Of a stretch of DNA of 64,000 bases, positions 61,418 to 64,000 are shown one piece after another. The stretch comes from Branchiostoma lanceolatum (lineage: Eukaryota; Chordata; Leptocardii; Amphioxiformes; Branchiostomatidae). The DNA lies in the NCBI RefSeq assembly GCF_035083965.1, contig NC_089735.1, forward strand, positions 14,382,501-14,446,500, written 5' to 3'. Within the stretch, counting starts at the first letter, position 1, and each line of letters starts with the position of its first letter. The notes below the pieces were generated by a model that did not search any database, was not told the DNA's origin, and worked only from the letters and a program-made list of their open reading frames with translations. A program made the position numbers and the translations under genes.

Positions 61418-61780
61418 ATGCCGCCAAGTGGAAAAGCCGCCAAGAAAGCTGGCAAGGCCAGGCCTGCAGGAGACAAGAAGCGTGGAAGGAGGAGAAAGAG
61501 AAGGGAGACCTTCGGCGTCTACATCTACAAGGTGCTAAAGCAGGTGCACCCCGACACCGGCGTCTCCAGCAAGGCCATGGGCATCATGAACTCCTTCGTC
61601 AACGACATCTTCGAGAGAATCGCTGCCGAAGCTTCTCGACTGGCTCACTACAACAAGCGCTCCACCATCAGCAGCCGCGAGATCCAGACCGCCGTGCGAC
61701 TCCTGCTGCCAGGCGAGCTAGCCAAACACGCCGTCAGCGAGGGCACCAAGGCCGTCACCAAGTACACCAGCTCCAAGTAA
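61418..61780 (+). CDS. Histone H2B, unit U10
   Basis: Protein identical to U1. Stem-loop 61809-61824. Longest TG run of the array downstream, (TG)33. Confidence 0.98.
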   Translation: MPPSGKAAKKAGKARPAGDKKRGRRRKRRETFGVYIYKVLKQVHPDTGVSSKAMGIMNSFVNDIFERIAAEASRLAHYNKRSTISSREIQTAVRLLLPGELAKHAVSEGTKAVTKYTSSK

Positions 61781-62251
61781 ATCGTCCGCCTCCGCTCAAC
61801 GTAACCCCGGCCTTTTTCAAGGCCACCCACATCCTCACAAAAGAGCTATAGCAATCACATTCCAGTCCAAACAGTGACTACACACAACGCACGCACGCAC
61901 ACGCCACAAACCTGGGATCGCAGGCGACATAAAACAGAATAGAACTTATGCCCTGGAACACACAACAACAACAAAAACAACGGAGTGATCATGAAAGAGA
62001 AAAAAACAACAAAGAAAGTGAATTTTGACGTAATAAAAGTCTGCACACGTTCTTATTCCACCAAACAAAGCTGACGCAACAAGAAGCTTGCGTCCCTTGC
62101 CTTCTGGAACAACTGTCGTCTGTGACGTTCCTTAGAACATGTACAACAATGAATTGGCCGTCCATCGGCGTTCCCTTTTCCAGTCCAAACGCCCTAAACA
62201 TACTAGTGAGCAATGTCTCACAAGCGTAGCCAAACTTCTGGACGACAACGG

Positions 62252-62322
<71 letters not shown>

Positions 62323-62560
62323 TGCGTGCTTTGATATCATTACCACTAGCTGACTGTGTTTCGGGCAAATTCATCCGTTTTCTTCGCCTTATTTTATTTT
62401 ATTTTGTTCTGCTTTCGTGTTTTCCCGACAAGATGTTTGCCTAGCTTGTCGGTGTCAAATCCTCCGCGCATCATTGTCTTGCTTGGCTAGCGGCTTGCTT
62501 CCCATTGGCTAGTGGTGGCGACGGCCAGGACTACGCGCAGGTCCGCAGGGCGATTATTAA

Positions 62561-62935
<375 letters not shown>

Positions 62936-62957
62936 AGGATCTGACTCTCCTCATCGA

Positions 62958-63772
62958 AACTGCAAGCAAACCCCGGCCCTTTTCAGGGCCACCCAAATCT
63001 GCCCAAAAGAGCTGTATCTTCTCACAACACATGTACACACCTGACTCGAACAACGAGCATAATACAAAAGTCAAAGCCAAGCCGGTCATGCAAACACACA
63101 ACAATGAACTGTTATGGTCCCGTTTTCTTTGTAGTGATAGTCTTGTTGATTTCTGTAAAGATGCGTGCACGGTTGGATACTAAGACATGCGTGTGAAGCG
63201 TCGTTTATACGTTTTATTTTCTTGGTATACTTTGTGTATGTGTGTGTGTGAAGAATATAATTGGCGTGTGGAGAGATCTTGGTGCAATTGGGAGTGTGTG
63301 TTGCTTATGATCTATATCTTGTCGATATCTACTCGTTCACGCGTAGTGAAGTTGCTTGGCTCAAATATGATGCATCTGCGTCAACTGAAAGCCTTGGTGT
63401 TCATCAATTCATATGCGGTCACTCGTTTCTCTGCGTGCAAACTCGATCAGCCGTCGGCGTGGAGTCCAGGGCGTGCTTACTGAAAAGTATGGCAAATATC
63501 TCAATATCTGAGGGCTAGTGACCAGCCGCTTCCATCAAATTAGTGAGGTGGACAGGTCCTCTTGTAAGGAAACCGAGTCAGTATCATTTTTGATACCCGG
63601 GAATGGAGAAATTCAACCGTAAAGTTAGAAAAGAAACACAAATTTCGCCGCGACGGACAGTAAGACGCAGACACGCTACGACGTTTCCGACCACGTCCGC
63701 ACCGTCGCTACTCTTCACGCCAGCTTGACAAGATGTCGGGTTCATTTCCATCGCAGACAAAGCAAGCAATCA
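62958..63772. repeat. Diverged H4-H1 spacer at the right end
   Basis: About a dozen substitutions and a few small indels against every other copy (for example GTCAAAG for GTCTAAG near 63071, GATATCTACTCG near 63324, CTCTTCACGCCAGC near 63711, and a shorter TG run). Unlike the gap zone, these are mainly substitutions, so they look real. Confidence 0.85.
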
Positions 63773-64000
63773 TGTCCGCTCCAGCATCGTCCCCCAAGAA
63801 GGCCAAGAAGCCCAGGGCGCCCAAGGCCCCTGCGGCTCACCCGCCCACCACCGCCATGATTACGGCGGCCCTGGAAGCGCTCAAGGATCGTAAAGGTTCT
63901 TCCCTGTTGGCCATCAAGAAGTACATCGCCGGCAACTACAAGTTCGACGTAGAGAAGCAGGGACACTTCATCAAGCGCGCCCTGAAAGCATTGGTGGCCA
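63733..64000 (+). CDS. Histone H1, unit U11 (cut by window end)
   Basis: The first 89 codons are present; preferred start 63772. It differs from other copies by one silent change (GCT to GCA) in the 13-codon segment before the second ATG, and I see no other difference up to the window end. Confidence 0.93.
   Translation, partial: MSGSFPSQTKQAIMSAPASSPKKAKKPRAPKAPAAHPPTTAMITAALEALKDRKGSSLLAIKKYIAGNYKFDVEKQGHFIKRALKALVA

Overview
The window comes from an animal genome, most likely a lancelet (Branchiostoma, cephalochordate). Evidence: vertebrate-identical H3.2 and H4 proteins, an MRS2 gene end with metazoan intron structure, a leucine-rich-repeat/immunoglobulin gene fragment, and short DNA transposons of a kind I associate from memory with amphioxus. 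The species call is an inference.

Positions 1-9830 are ordinary single-copy, AT-rich DNA. They begin with the last two exons of a mitochondrial magnesium channel gene (MRS2, 1-88 and 1114-1254), whose intron holds a tRNA-derived SINE and a miniature DNA transposon. Then come several inverted-repeat elements, a degenerate ~150 bp tandem repeat, a second tRNA-derived SINE, and a damaged LRR-Ig gene fragment (about 5673-6677) lying between perfect 36 bp inverted repeats. The left repeat adjoins a hammerhead-ribozyme-like motif. A doubtful first exon lies at 8970-9028.

Positions 9848-64000 are a tandem array of replication-dependent histone genes. Each ~5.3 kb unit carries H1(+), H3(+), H2A(-), H2B(+) and H4(+), all intronless and each followed by the histone 3' stem-loop and a purine-rich downstream element. 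The window holds a truncated H4, ten units (U1-U10, H1 starts at 10893, 16191, 21491, 26791, 32108, 37241, 42542, 47839, 53133 and 58430) and the start of U11 (63733). Outside the damaged zone the predicted proteins are identical from copy to copy. Spacers differ mainly in TG, poly-C and poly-G run lengths, so the array is strongly homogenised. H2A and H2B share a 283 bp divergent promoter region; H3 and H2A converge. Together the genes supply all four core histones plus linker histone for S-phase chromatin assembly.

Two cautions matter. A 17-base sequence, CTATACATAGTGATGTT, occurs exactly where the unique flank meets the array (9831-9847) and, in opposite orientations, on both edges of the 200-N gap (35382-35581). 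It looks like unremoved library barcode sequence, so the flank-to-array join may be artificial. Genes within about 7-8 kb left and 1.5 kb right of the gap (27846-37085) carry many one-base insertions and deletions. These are best read as uncorrected sequencing errors, not as pseudogenes.

I found no wholly new biological system. The most useful observations are the barcode-marked joins, the diverged spacer at the right end (from about 62958), a single H4 stem-loop variant (57676), and the LRR-Ig fragment between inverted repeats.
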